Below, piece by piece: positions 44,753-52,848 of a DNA stretch of 61,141 nt. Origin of the DNA: Eubacterium sp. GTDB taxonomy: Bacteria; Bacillota; Clostridia; Oscillospirales; Acutalibacteraceae. Below the pieces are notes generated by a model, which ran no database searches, had not been told where the DNA came from, and saw only the letters and a list, made by a program, of their open reading frames with translations. Made by a program: the position numbers and the translations under genes. The DNA lies in NCBI GenBank assembly GCA_017514345.1, contig JAFWKC010000048.1:1-61141 (forward strand), written 5' to 3'. The number at the start of each line of letters is the position of its first letter. The first letter of the stretch is position 1.

Positions 44753-45373
44753 TTATTCGTGTATTTCAAATTCGCGAAGAAGACAGGAAAGCTTCCACCA
44801 CGCGCTTATTATGGCTGCAGGTGCAAGCAGAGAAAAAAAGGAAAAATCTCCGAACATTAACGAAACGAGCGCGCACAATAAAATAATTACCGCAACGGCG
44901 AACGCCATAACGGTTATGACGATTTTCAAAAAAGCGGTTTTGTGCTCCTTTACTACGTCGTAAAGCGCGAACGCGAGCGGTAAAATACAGATGGCATAGC
45001 CTATAGCAATAGTCACTAACGGCACGGCGCATACAAACGTTAAAATCAGCGACTGCATATCGTCAACCAAAAGCTCAAGTATATATAGTTCAAACGAGCC
45101 GAGAACAACAAAATAAATAGAAAAGAAAACGAGCTCGGGCGTTCTTTTCCTCTTGCTCATATGAAACACGAGCGAAAGAGCCAACAATATAACCGTTGCT
45201 ATAAATAATTCGGGCACGCCTTCTTCCAGGTCGAAAAGACTGAGCCTCTGACCGTTTACAATATACCGACCCGTGGTGTCATAAAACAGCCACAGCAAAA
45301 ACGCAAGCGAAAGCAGTGTAGCAATTACTGTCGGCACATCAAGGCGCAAGCGTTTTATCATATTGCTTTTCAC
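44753..45373 (-). CDS. Unknown integral membrane protein
   Basis: A 206-residue protein starting at GTG 45373 (RBS GGGGTGAT). Five to six hydrophobic segments are visible: about 13-33, 52-70, 80-102, 108-135, 145-170 and 175-193. No charged catalytic motif is seen. An earlier ATG is not available. Function unknown. Confidence 0.6.
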   Translation of the reverse strand: MKSNMIKRLRLDVPTVIATLLSLAFLLWLFYDTTGRYIVNGQRLSLFDLEEGVPELFIATVILLALSLVFHMSKRKRTPELVFFSIYFVVLGSFELYILELLVDDMQSLILTFVCAVPLVTIAIGYAICILPLAFALYDVVKEHKTAFLKIVITVMAFAVAVIILLCALVSLMFGDFSFFSLLAPAAIISAWWKLSCLLREFEIHE

Positions 45374-45571
45374 GTTATCACCCCTTTTGTTTCGGCGATA
45401 TGTTTTCTTAATTTATTTTTGCATATCATAAATCTAAAATCAATAGAATTCAATAATTATAAACAAAATTTAATATTCTACCGATAATGGACTATGCAGA
45501 ACGTCGTAATAATGACGCGCACCATTAAATGAAAAACACTTAGATTTCTTTAAAAATCGACATATTTAGCC

Positions 45572-45609
45572 GTTTTGCACAAAAAAACGCTTCTCAATTT
45601 GTGCAAAAC
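45572..45609. promoter_or_regulatory. Long inverted repeat upstream of the SPFH gene
   Basis: GTTTTGCACAAA (45572-45583) and TTTGTGCAAAAC (45598-45609) are a perfect 12-bp inverted repeat with a 14-base centre. It ends about 16 bases before the -35 of the SPFH promoter, as an operator would. The rest of the gap 45374-45702 shows no gene. Confidence 0.6.
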
Positions 45610-45625
45610 ACAGGGCGTTGTTTCG

Positions 45626-45654
45626 TTGAAAAATTAATTGGAATAATATATAAT
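45626..45654 (+). promoter_or_regulatory. Promoter of the SPFH/zinc-ribbon/TPM operon
   Basis: TTGAAA (45626-45631), a 17-base spacer and TATAAT (45649-45654). RBS AAAGGAG precedes the ATG at 45703. Confidence 0.75.
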
Positions 45655-45702
45655 TAAAATGAGTTCAATCAAAAATTTTATAAGTTCGAAAGGAGTAAAA
45701 TT

Positions 45703-46935
45703 ATGGGACTTATTAAAGCAGGCGTCGGCGCACTCGGCGGCGCAACAGCTGACCAGTGGAGAGAATTTTTCTACTGCGACGCTATCGACAAGGACGTTCT
45801 TGTTGTCAAAGGACAGAAAAGAACAACCTCGCGCACATCAAACACAAAGGGCAACGACAATATCATTTCTAACGGCTCTATCGTTGCAGTAGCAGACGGC
45901 CAGTGTATGATTATTGTTGAGCAGGGCAAAATCGTTGAGGTTTGCGCCGAGCCAGGCGAATTTACATACGATACCTCAACCGAGCCTTCAATCTTCTACG
46001 GCAGCTTAGGCGAAAACATCAAAAAGACGTTCCAGACAATCGGTAAGCGTTTCACCTTCGGTGGCGACACGGCTAAGGACCAGCGCGTTTATTACTTCAA
46101 CACGAAAGAGCTTGTTGATAATAAATTCGGCACTCCAAACCCGATTCCGTTCAGAGTTGTTGACAAGAATATCGGTCTTGATATCGACGTTTCTATCCGC
46201 TGCAGTGGTATTTACTCATACAAGATTACTGACCCGCTTCTTTTCTATACGAACGTATGCGGTAATATTGAGCAGGAATATACGCGCGAAGAAATCGACA
46301 ATCAGCTCAAAACTGAATTTGTCAGCGCGCTTCAGCCAGCTTTCGGTCAGCTCAGCGAGCTTGAAATCAGACCTAATCAGTTAGCTTCGCACTCAAGCGA
46401 GCTCGAGGTTGCTATGAACCAGGCACTTACAAGCAAGTGGTCACAGCTTCGCGGCCTTTCGGTAGTATCAATTGCGCTTAACCCGATTACGCTTCCAGAG
46501 GAAGACGCAGAGCTTATCAAGCAGGCACAGAGAACTGCAATTATGCGCGATCCTACTATGGCAGGCGCAACGCTCGTCGGCGCTCAGGCAGACGCTATGA
46601 GGGCTGCAGCAGCAAACGAAGGCGGCGCTATGAACGGCTTTATCGGTATGGGTATGGCTATGAACGCAGGCGGCGGAATGGGCCAGGCACAGAATCTCTT
46701 TGCTATGGGTCAGCAGCAGCCTCAGCAGCAACAGCCTCAGGCACAGCCACAGCAGCAGGCTCCTGCAGCAGGCGGCTGGACCTGTGAATGCGGAGCACAG
46801 AACACAGGTAAGTTCTGTACAAACTGCGGAAAGCCTGCACCAGCTCCTGCACCAGCAAGCGACAAGTGGTTCTGCCCTGACTGCGGCACAGAAAACCACG
46901 GAAAATTCTGCACAAACTGCGGCAAGCCGCGCTAA
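45703..46935 (+). CDS. SPFH-domain protein with two C-terminal zinc ribbons (YdjI-like)
   Basis: A 410-residue protein. Residues 1-290 resemble the SPFH/virion-core fold of B. subtilis YdjI (MIIVEQGKIVEVCAEPGEFTYDTSTEPSIFYG near 70-101; VSIRCSGIYSYKITDPLLFYTNV near 166-188). A Gly/Met/Gln/Ala-rich linker (about 305-355) follows. Two zinc ribbons end the protein: WTCECGAQNTGKFCTNCGKP (about 360-379) and WFCPDCGTENHGKFCTNCGKP (about 389-409), each with four Cys. The following genes encode a zinc-ribbon protein and a TPM protein, so this looks like the YdjGHI set that recruits PspA to stressed membranes in B. subtilis. Confidence 0.82.
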   Translation: MGLIKAGVGALGGATADQWREFFYCDAIDKDVLVVKGQKRTTSRTSNTKGNDNIISNGSIVAVADGQCMIIVEQGKIVEVCAEPGEFTYDTSTEPSIFYGSLGENIKKTFQTIGKRFTFGGDTAKDQRVYYFNTKELVDNKFGTPNPIPFRVVDKNIGLDIDVSIRCSGIYSYKITDPLLFYTNVCGNIEQEYTREEIDNQLKTEFVSALQPAFGQLSELEIRPNQLASHSSELEVAMNQALTSKWSQLRGLSVVSIALNPITLPEEDAELIKQAQRTAIMRDPTMAGATLVGAQADAMRAAAANEGGAMNGFIGMGMAMNAGGGMGQAQNLFAMGQQQPQQQQPQAQPQQQAPAAGGWTCECGAQNTGKFCTNCGKPAPAPAPASDKWFCPDCGTENHGKFCTNCGKPR

Positions 46936-46950
46936 ATTATAGGCAGATTA

Positions 46951-46990
46951 ACGGTGTGGTCTTAGAGTAAAAGGCTCTGGACCGCATCGT
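46951..46990 (+). other. Intercistronic hairpin
   Basis: ACGGTGTGGTC (from 46951) and GGACCGCATCGT (ending 46990) form an imperfect stem of about 15 bp with several G-U pairs and a short A-rich loop. There is no T-run, so it is more likely a stabiliser or attenuator than a terminator. Confidence 0.4.
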
Positions 46991-47018
46991 TCACACTAAA
47001 ATTTACAAGGAGAAAAAT

Positions 47019-48101
47019 ATGTCCGATTTATTCGAATATAAATGTCCGAACTGCGGCGGCGCGATAGAATTTGACACCGCCACACAGAAGATGAAATGTC
47101 CGTATTGTGACAGCGAATTCGACGTTGAAACTCTGAAAAATATGGACTCGCGTCTTGACGAAATGCAGCCCGACGAGTTCAAGTGGGACTCCTCGTGCGG
47201 AGAGGCTGAGTGGAGCGAAAGCGACGGAATGTCTGTGTTTGTCTGCAAATCCTGCGGCGGACAGATTGTCGGCGACGCAAACACGGCGGCTACCTCCTGC
47301 CCATACTGTAACAACCCTGTTGTTATGTCGGGCAGACTTTCGGGCGACCTTAAGCCTGATTTTGTAATCCCATTTAAGTATGACAAGAAGGGCGCAAAGG
47401 ACGCGCTCAAGGCATACGTTGCAAAGAAAAAATTTGCGCCCAACACCTTCAAGAGTGAAAACAGACTTGACGAGGTTAAGGGAATTTACGTTCCGTTCTG
47501 GCTGTTTGACAGTGACGCTAACGCAAGCGTTTCATATGATGCAACGCGCACACGTCATTGGAGCGACAGCAAATACGAATACACCGAAACGAGCCACTAT
47601 GATGTTTTCAGAGCTGGTAATATGAGCTTCCAGAACATCCCCGTTGACGGCTCGAGCAAAATGCCCGACGACCTTATGGAAAGCATTGAGCCGTTCAACT
47701 TTAACGACGCTACTGATTTCCAGACGGCGTATCTTGCAGGCTATCTTGCTGACAAGTACGACGTTACTATGGAGCAGAGCATTGACAGAGCTAATCAGCG
47801 AGTTAAGGCAAGCTGTGAGGACGCGCTCAGAAGCACCGTTTCGGGCTTTGAAACGGTTACCACAAAGGACAGCTACGTTCAGACCTCAAACGGTGTTGCG
47901 AAATACGCTCTTTATCCAGTATGGATTCTTAATACAAGCTACAAGGGCGAAACGCTCACCTTCGGTATGAACGGTCAGACTGGTAAAATTGTCGGCAACA
48001 TTCCTGTCAGCAAGGCAAAGCTTGCGGGCCTTTTTGCAGCAGTAACAGCAATCGGCACGCCGCTTATTTTTGCTATCGGCAGATTGTTTGACTTTTTCTA
48101 A
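47019..48101 (+). CDS. Zinc-ribbon membrane protein (YdjG-like)
   Basis: A 360-residue protein. The first Cys4 ribbon is YKCPNCGGAIEFDTATQKMKCPYC (7-30) and the second is FVCKSCGGQIV...SCPYCNNPV (about 74-100). The middle region (about 115-310), with PFKYDKKGAKDALKAYVAKKKFAPN and KGIYVPFWLFD, resembles YdjG/YdjH-type proteins. A C-terminal hydrophobic helix follows (about 330-355). RBS CAAGGAGA. It is the second gene of the membrane-stress-like operon. Confidence 0.78.
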   Translation: MSDLFEYKCPNCGGAIEFDTATQKMKCPYCDSEFDVETLKNMDSRLDEMQPDEFKWDSSCGEAEWSESDGMSVFVCKSCGGQIVGDANTAATSCPYCNNPVVMSGRLSGDLKPDFVIPFKYDKKGAKDALKAYVAKKKFAPNTFKSENRLDEVKGIYVPFWLFDSDANASVSYDATRTRHWSDSKYEYTETSHYDVFRAGNMSFQNIPVDGSSKMPDDLMESIEPFNFNDATDFQTAYLAGYLADKYDVTMEQSIDRANQRVKASCEDALRSTVSGFETVTTKDSYVQTSNGVAKYALYPVWILNTSYKGETLTFGMNGQTGKIVGNIPVSKAKLAGLFAAVTAIGTPLIFAIGRLFDFF

Positions 48102-48114
48102 GGAGGTAAACGGT

Positions 48115-48930
48115 ATGAAAAAATTATCATTAATTTTTGCACTCATATGCGTGCTTGTAATGTCCGTGCCGTTTTCCGCTTTTGCCGAAGGCAAGGATTA
48201 CGTTGTTGATAACGCAGATATTATTTTTGACGCTAACGAAGAGGAGCTTGAAGCAGAATATGCAGCTCTCAGCGCAACTATCGGTATGGACGTTGTCGTA
48301 GTTACGACAAACACGCTTGACGGAAAAACTGCCGAAGCGTACGCCGACGATTATTATGATTACAACGGCTATGCCGACGACGGCTGCCTTTTCCTCGTTA
48401 GTATGGAGGACCGCGACTGGCACGTTTCAACAAAGGGATATGCAATAACCTGCATTACCGATTACGGCATCAAGGTTATTGAGTCCGAGTGCGTTGGCAG
48501 TCTTAGCAACGGCGATTACGTAGTTGCTTTCAATAAATTTGCTAACATAGTTCAGCAGTTCTACAACGAGGCTAAAACGAACAAGCCTTACGACACGAAC
48601 AATAAATACACTAATGAATACGGCGAAACAATCGGAAGCCAGGCTACAAAGGAAAACTTTAAGGGCGTAGCAATTTCGCTTATTGTTATGCTCGTTATTG
48701 CGCTTGTGGTTATTTCGGGCGTTAAGAAGAGCTACAAGCCCGTTCAGTTTAACCGCAGCGCGGCTAACTATCTCGTTGACGGAAGCCTTAACGTAACCCA
48801 GAGCTACGAGCACTTCCTGTATTCAAACGTATCAAAGACGGCGAAAAGCGATAGCTCAAGCGGCGGCGGAAGCTCGACTCATACCTCGTCCTCTGGCTCA
48901 ACGCACGGCGGCGGCGGAGGTAAATTCTGA
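48115..48930 (+). CDS. Secreted TPM-domain protein (YgcG/YdjH-like)
   Basis: A 271-residue protein. ATG 48115 is set by AAGGAGG. Signal peptide (1-24, ending SAFA). The TPM domain (about 28-165) has VDNADIIFDANEEELEAEYAALSATIGMDVVVVTTNTLDGKTAEAYADDYYDYNGYADDGCLFLV. A membrane helix (about 185-203) is followed by a Ser/Gly/His-rich tail. TPM proteins contribute to photosystem repair in plants; the bacterial role is membrane-associated and unclear. Its end overlaps the next start by 1 base. Confidence 0.85.
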   Translation: MKKLSLIFALICVLVMSVPFSAFAEGKDYVVDNADIIFDANEEELEAEYAALSATIGMDVVVVTTNTLDGKTAEAYADDYYDYNGYADDGCLFLVSMEDRDWHVSTKGYAITCITDYGIKVIESECVGSLSNGDYVVAFNKFANIVQQFYNEAKTNKPYDTNNKYTNEYGETIGSQATKENFKGVAISLIVMLVIALVVISGVKKSYKPVQFNRSAANYLVDGSLNVTQSYEHFLYSNVSKTAKSDSSSGGGSSTHTSSSGSTHGGGGGKF

Positions 48931-49433
48931 TGAATAAAACAGAGATTATTACCTTTGACACGCTCCCGAAAAACGTTGACGAGCTAAAGGCGATGTCCGC
49001 TGACTGCTTTAAGTCGCCGTTCAAAATGGCGGCGCTTTCGGTTGCCGTGCTTATGAATTACGAAAACGACCGCGACGCAACAATCGAAATGATGAATTAC
49101 ATCAAAGGGCCGCGTCCGCTTTCACCGTTTGAAATTCAGTTTCTGCGCGACAGGCTCGGCGGAAAAATGTACGTTGTCCGCTCATATTTTGAGGGAACGA
49201 GCGTGGCAAACGATTATACCGTTCCGCCCGCACCGTACAAAATCGAGGTGAGCGACAATCCGTATTCGTACCAGAACGACGATTACGCAACGCTTTATCT
49301 GAAATCCTCGGGAGCAGACAGTCTGCGACCCGTGACGCTCCGTCACAAGCCGAGCACGGACGAGTGGTTCCTTTGGGAGCACACCTTCCTTGCCGACATA
49401 AGACAGCCGCAGTCGCAGGACCCCTGGGCATAA
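48930..49433 (+). CDS. Small cytoplasmic protein of unknown function
   Basis: A 167-residue soluble protein beginning MNKTEIITFDTLPKNVDELKAM and including MMNYIKGPRPLSPFEIQFLRDR and LRPVTLRHKPSTDEWFLWEHTFL. I have seen this pattern only as an uncharacterised domain (possibly the DUF6935 type; not certain). ATG overlaps the TPM stop (A of TGA/ATG), implying translational coupling and a shared role in the SPFH/TPM module. Terminator follows. Confidence 0.7.
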   Translation: MNKTEIITFDTLPKNVDELKAMSADCFKSPFKMAALSVAVLMNYENDRDATIEMMNYIKGPRPLSPFEIQFLRDRLGGKMYVVRSYFEGTSVANDYTVPPAPYKIEVSDNPYSYQNDDYATLYLKSSGADSLRPVTLRHKPSTDEWFLWEHTFLADIRQPQSQDPWA

Positions 49434-49440
49434 TAATTTT

Positions 49441-49476
49441 CAGCATCATAGATTTTTCTATGGTGCTGTTTTTTTA
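49441..49476 (+). terminator. Terminator of the SPFH/TPM operon
   Basis: CAGCATCATAGA (49441-49452), loop TTTT, TCTATGGTGCTG (49457-49468), then TTTTTTT. Confidence 0.9.
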
Positions 49477-49542
49477 TTTCCGTATTAAAATGAATTGTCG
49501 TTAAATACTATTGACATAACGAAATAATCGGAGCGAGGCTGT

Positions 49543-50433
49543 ATGAAAAACATCAAAAAGGATTTCAAAACGTATGCCGTTATGTCAATTTTTATTCTTT
49601 TTGGCAACGCGCTTCTTGCATTTGCAGTAACGGCGTTCATTATGCCGCACGACATAGTAATGGGCGGCACGACGGGAATTGCGATAATGCTCAACAGACT
49701 TTTCGGTGTAAATACGGCGCTTACCGTTTTCGTGCTTAATACAATTCTTCTATTTATAGGCTTATTAATTATAGGAAAAAAGCTGTTTTTTTCAAGTATT
49801 GCAAGCACGCTGCTTTATCCGTCGTTCCTTGCGCTTATGCAAAAAATACCGAACGTCGACAGCTTTACGGACAACCCTCTGCTGTCGGCGCTGTTTGCTG
49901 GCGTGCTGATGGGGCTTGCAATCGGGCTTGTGATGCGCGTCGGCTCGTCAACGGGCGGAATGGATATTGCAAATCTCGTTGCCGCAAAGCTTTTTCACAA
50001 GCCCGTTGCGGTATTCGTTTACGTTTTTGATTTTTCCGTAATCGGCGCGCAGGCAGCCATAAACGCGCCCGAACAGATAATGCTCGGAATTGTAGTTATC
50101 GCGCTCGAAAGCTTTATGCTCGACAAGGCGCTTCTTTACGGTCAGTCGCAGCTGCAGGTTTTCGTCGTGTCGCCAAGGTACAGGGAAATCAGACTCAGAT
50201 TCTTAAAGGAGCTAAAGGCAGGCGTAACGCTCAGCTATATCCAGACGGGCGCGCTCGGCGAAAAGGAAATGGCAGTCGTTTGCGTAATACCGACGCGCAA
50301 GCTGTACTACGCAAACGAAATCGTTCGTAACACCGACCCCGAAGCGTTCATTACGATTACGAAAATCAAGGAAGTGCGCGGCAGAGGCTTTACGTCCGAG
50401 CGCACGTCAGCCGATATAAAGGAAATATCATAA
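49543..50433 (+). CDS. YitT-family membrane protein (DUF161 plus DUF2179)
   Basis: A 296-residue protein. Five membrane helices (about 12-190) carry YitT features such as PHDIVMGGTTGIAIMLNRLFG (about 37-57) and GLVMRVGSSTGGMDIANLVAAKLF (about 126-150). The C-terminal soluble domain (about 205-290) is DUF2179: GVTLSYIQTGALGEKEMAVVCVIPTRKLYY and EAFITITKIKEVRGRGF. Function is unknown in general. RBS GGAGCGAGG. Confidence 0.9.
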   Translation: MKNIKKDFKTYAVMSIFILFGNALLAFAVTAFIMPHDIVMGGTTGIAIMLNRLFGVNTALTVFVLNTILLFIGLLIIGKKLFFSSIASTLLYPSFLALMQKIPNVDSFTDNPLLSALFAGVLMGLAIGLVMRVGSSTGGMDIANLVAAKLFHKPVAVFVYVFDFSVIGAQAAINAPEQIMLGIVVIALESFMLDKALLYGQSQLQVFVVSPRYREIRLRFLKELKAGVTLSYIQTGALGEKEMAVVCVIPTRKLYYANEIVRNTDPEAFITITKIKEVRGRGFTSERTSADIKEIS

Positions 50434-50440
50434 AACGCCC

Positions 50441-50469
50441 TTGCCCGCTGTGAACATATATGATATACT
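50441..50469 (+). promoter_or_regulatory. Possible promoter for a leaderless azlC transcript
   Basis: TTGCCC (50441-50446), a 17-base spacer and TATACT (50464-50469). The azlC ATG begins at 50477, 7 bases after the -10, and no SD-like sequence is present, so the transcript would start at or near the ATG. Confidence 0.5.
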
Positions 50470-50476
50470 GATTATT

Positions 50477-51211
50477 ATGAAAGAGCAGCACATCAGGGAA
50501 AACACATTTGCAAAAGGAATTGTTGACGGAATACCAATTTGCCTCGGCTACTTGTCGGTAGCCTTTGCATTTGGTATTTTTTCTGTGTCCAACGGTCTGA
50601 CCTCGATAGAAGCGCTTCTGATTTCGATGACTAACGTAACCTCAGCTGGACAGCTTGCGGCGGTGCCGATTATGGTGTCGGGCGGAACGCTTTTTGAGCT
50701 TGCGCTGTCACAGCTCGTTATTAATCTTCGCTATGCGCTTATGAGCGTTTCGCTGTCGCAGAAGCTCGACAGCAGCGTTACGCTTTTTGACAGATTTATT
50801 ATTGCTTTTATCAACACCGACGAGGTGTTCGCCGTCGCGTCCTCGAAAAAAGAGGTCGGACGTACGTATATGTTCGGTCTAATACTAACGCCGTATATCG
50901 GCTGGTCGCTCGGCACGGTTATCGGCGCCGTCGCAGGAAGCGTGCTTCCCGAGCTTGTTATTTCGGCGCTCGGCGTTGCGATTTACGGTATGTTTATCGC
51001 GATTGTAGTACCCGCGGCGAAGGACGACAAAAACGTATTGATGTGCGTCGTTATTGCGATTGCGCTTAGCTGTGCGTTTCGTTTTGTTCCGCTTTTGTCA
51101 AAGGTGCAGACGGGCTTTGTTATCATTATCTGCTCTGTAATCGCAAGCGCTATAGCTGCCGTTCTTCACCCGATTGATACAGAAAAGGAGGGCGCTACTG
51201 ATGAGCTTTAA
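50477..51211 (+). CDS. azlC: AzlC-family branched-chain amino acid exporter subunit
   Basis: A 244-residue membrane protein beginning MKEQHIRENTFAKGIVDGIPICLGYLSVAFAFGIFS. The conserved pair MTNVTSAGQLAAVPIM (about 55-70) and NLRYALMSVSLSQKL (about 86-100) identifies AzlC, and INTDEVFAVASS (about 115) is also typical. AzlC and AzlD together export branched-chain amino acids or their analogues. A longer frame from 50441 would start inside the promoter. Its end overlaps azlD by 11 bases. Confidence 0.92.
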   Translation: MKEQHIRENTFAKGIVDGIPICLGYLSVAFAFGIFSVSNGLTSIEALLISMTNVTSAGQLAAVPIMVSGGTLFELALSQLVINLRYALMSVSLSQKLDSSVTLFDRFIIAFINTDEVFAVASSKKEVGRTYMFGLILTPYIGWSLGTVIGAVAGSVLPELVISALGVAIYGMFIAIVVPAAKDDKNVLMCVVIAIALSCAFRFVPLLSKVQTGFVIIICSVIASAIAAVLHPIDTEKEGATDEL

Positions 51212-51518
51212 CGCATTTCTTCCTTATCTTTTCACAATGGCGGCGGTGACGTATCTTGTGCGCGCCGTTCCGCTTATCGCAATAAAAAAGAAAATTGAAA
51301 ACACGTTTATACTTTCGTTTTTGTACTATATGCCGTACGCCGTGCTCAGCGTTATGACCGTTCCCGCAGTATTTTTCGCGACAAATCATATTGTCACCGC
51401 GGCGGCGGGAGTAGCAGTAGCGCTCGTGCTCGGGTACTTCAAAAAAGGACTTCTAACAGTTGCTATCGGCGCTTCGTGCGCCGTGTTCGCGGCAGAGCTG
51501 ATAATCAGCCTTTGTTGA
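51201..51518 (+). CDS. azlD: AzlD-family branched-chain amino acid exporter small subunit
   Basis: A 105-residue, three-helix protein. ATG 51201 is set by AAGGAGGG and overlaps azlC by 11 bases. FLPYLFTMAAVTYLVRAVPLI (about 6-26) and FLYYMPYAVLSVMTVPAVF (about 39-57) are family segments. It forms the exporter with AzlC. Confidence 0.92.
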   Translation: MSFNAFLPYLFTMAAVTYLVRAVPLIAIKKKIENTFILSFLYYMPYAVLSVMTVPAVFFATNHIVTAAAGVAVALVLGYFKKGLLTVAIGASCAVFAAELIISLC

Positions 51519-51543
51519 CTTTTATAAGGCCGTATGATATTAT
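51515..51543 (+). promoter_or_regulatory. Promoter of the GtrA-family gene
   Basis: TTGACT (51515-51520), a 17-base spacer and TATTAT (51538-51543). The -35 overlaps the azlD stop. Confidence 0.6.
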
Positions 51544-51572
51544 AATATGTAATAACACAGGGGAATTTTGTT

Positions 51573-52109
51573 ATGAAAAAGATATTCAAAAACGATAAAG
51601 TCAGAGAAATTGTAACGTACCTGATTGCAGGCGTTCTTACAACAATCATAAGCTGGGGCGCGTACCCCGTTTTCAAAAACCTTCTGCATTGCTCGGTATT
51701 TATTTCGAGCCTGCTGAGCTGGGTTGTCGCCTTCCTGTTTGCGTTTGTAATAAACAAGCTGTGGGTGTTCGAGTCAAAAAGCTGGGAGCCAAAGCTCGCA
51801 ACAAAGGAATTTATCGGCTTCCTTTCGTCCCGCGCATTTACGGGCGCGCTCGAGGTGTTCCTTGTTCCAGGCTTTGTAAAAGTCGGCATTGATACGTTTT
51901 TTGTCAACATCATCAAGGCTTTCCCGATAGCGCTTCCCGAAAAAATCACTGGCATTTTGTCAACGGAGGGAATGTGCTCAAAGATTTCTGTTTCGGTTAT
52001 CGTAATCGTACTTAACTACGTTTTTTCAAAGCTTTTCGTTTTCAAAAACAAAAAGAACCCTGTCCCCAAAGCAGAGGCAGAGAACGCAGAGCAAACCGAG
52101 CAAAGCTGA
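51573..52109 (+). CDS. GtrA-family membrane protein
   Basis: A 178-residue protein with four helices. VREIVTYLIAGVLTTIISWGAYPVF (about 11-35) and LLSWVVAFLFAFVINKLWVFES (about 48-69) are the GtrA signatures; KEFIGFLSSRAFTGALEVF follows. GtrA-like proteins are thought to move lipid-linked sugars for wall or polysaccharide glycosylation. No glycosyltransferase gene adjoins it. The C-terminus is a polar tail (KNKKNPVPKAEAENAEQTEQS). Confidence 0.85.
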   Translation: MKKIFKNDKVREIVTYLIAGVLTTIISWGAYPVFKNLLHCSVFISSLLSWVVAFLFAFVINKLWVFESKSWEPKLATKEFIGFLSSRAFTGALEVFLVPGFVKVGIDTFFVNIIKAFPIALPEKITGILSTEGMCSKISVSVIVIVLNYVFSKLFVFKNKKNPVPKAEAENAEQTEQS

Positions 52110-52121
52110 ATAAAGAAAAAC

Positions 52122-52154
52122 AAAAAAGAGTTGTCGCTAAGACAACTCTTTTTT
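52122..52154. terminator. Bidirectional terminator between the GtrA-family gene and hypB
   Basis: AAAAAAGAGTTGTC (52122-52135), loop GCTAA, GACAACTCTTTTTT (52141-52154). A- and T-runs on both sides let it serve both convergent genes. Confidence 0.92.
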
Positions 52155-52163
52155 GTTGTACAA

Positions 52164-52832
52164 TTATTTATTCCACTCGTTGATTTCTTTTCTCAGCCAG
52201 TCGCACCACGCGTCAACGCCTTCGCCAGTTTTTGCCGAAAGGAAAAAGATTTCAGCCTTCGGGTTGAGCTTTTTGATACGCTCAACAACTGCGTCGTCGT
52301 CAAAATCAAATACGCCTTTTGTATCAATTTTGTTGATGATAACCGCATCGCTGATTGTGAACATAAGCGGGTATTTAAGAGGCTTGTCGTCGCCCTCGGG
52401 AACGGAAAGAATCATCGCGTTTTTGCTTGCGCCCGTGTCAAATTCGGCGGGGCAGACGAGGTTGCCGACGTTTTCAAGCACGATAAAATCAAAATCGTCG
52501 GCGTTGATGTTATCAAGTCCCTGCTTTGTCATTCCCGCGTCAAGGTGGCACATTCCGCCCGTGTGAAGCTGAATTGACTGAACGCCCGTGTCGGCGATAG
52601 TTCTTGCGTCAACGTCGCTGTCGATGTCAGCCTCCATAACGCCCATCTTGTATTCGTCCTTAAGTCGCGCGATAGTCTGTTTCAGCGTCGTAGTTTTGCC
52701 GCTTCCAGGTGAGGACATCAGGTTTAGCAGAAACGTTTTGTCCTTCTTTAACCCTTCGCGTAGCTTGTCAGCCTCGCGGTCGTTGTTTTCAAATACTGAT
52801 TTTTTTATTTCTATTACCTTAAATTCTGCCAT
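52164..52832 (-). CDS. hypB: Hydrogenase/urease nickel-insertion GTPase HypB
   Basis: A 222-residue SIMIBI GTPase. ATG 52832 (MAEFKVIEIKKSVF) follows CAGGAGAA; an upstream start at 52859 is rejected. G1 is NLMSSPGSGKTTTLKQTI (about 36-53). Metal/nucleotide features DIDSDVDARTIADTGVQSIQLHTGGMCHLDA (about 69-99) and VCPAEFDTGA (about 123) are typical; NKID (about 165) is the G4 motif. HypB delivers nickel to hydrogenase with HypA, but neither hypA nor hydrogenase genes lie nearby. Confidence 0.95.
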   Translation of the reverse strand: MAEFKVIEIKKSVFENNDREADKLREGLKKDKTFLLNLMSSPGSGKTTTLKQTIARLKDEYKMGVMEADIDSDVDARTIADTGVQSIQLHTGGMCHLDAGMTKQGLDNINADDFDFIVLENVGNLVCPAEFDTGASKNAMILSVPEGDDKPLKYPLMFTISDAVIINKIDTKGVFDFDDDAVVERIKKLNPKAEIFFLSAKTGEGVDAWCDWLRKEINEWNK

Positions 52833-52848
52833 ACTGTTTCTCCTGTGA

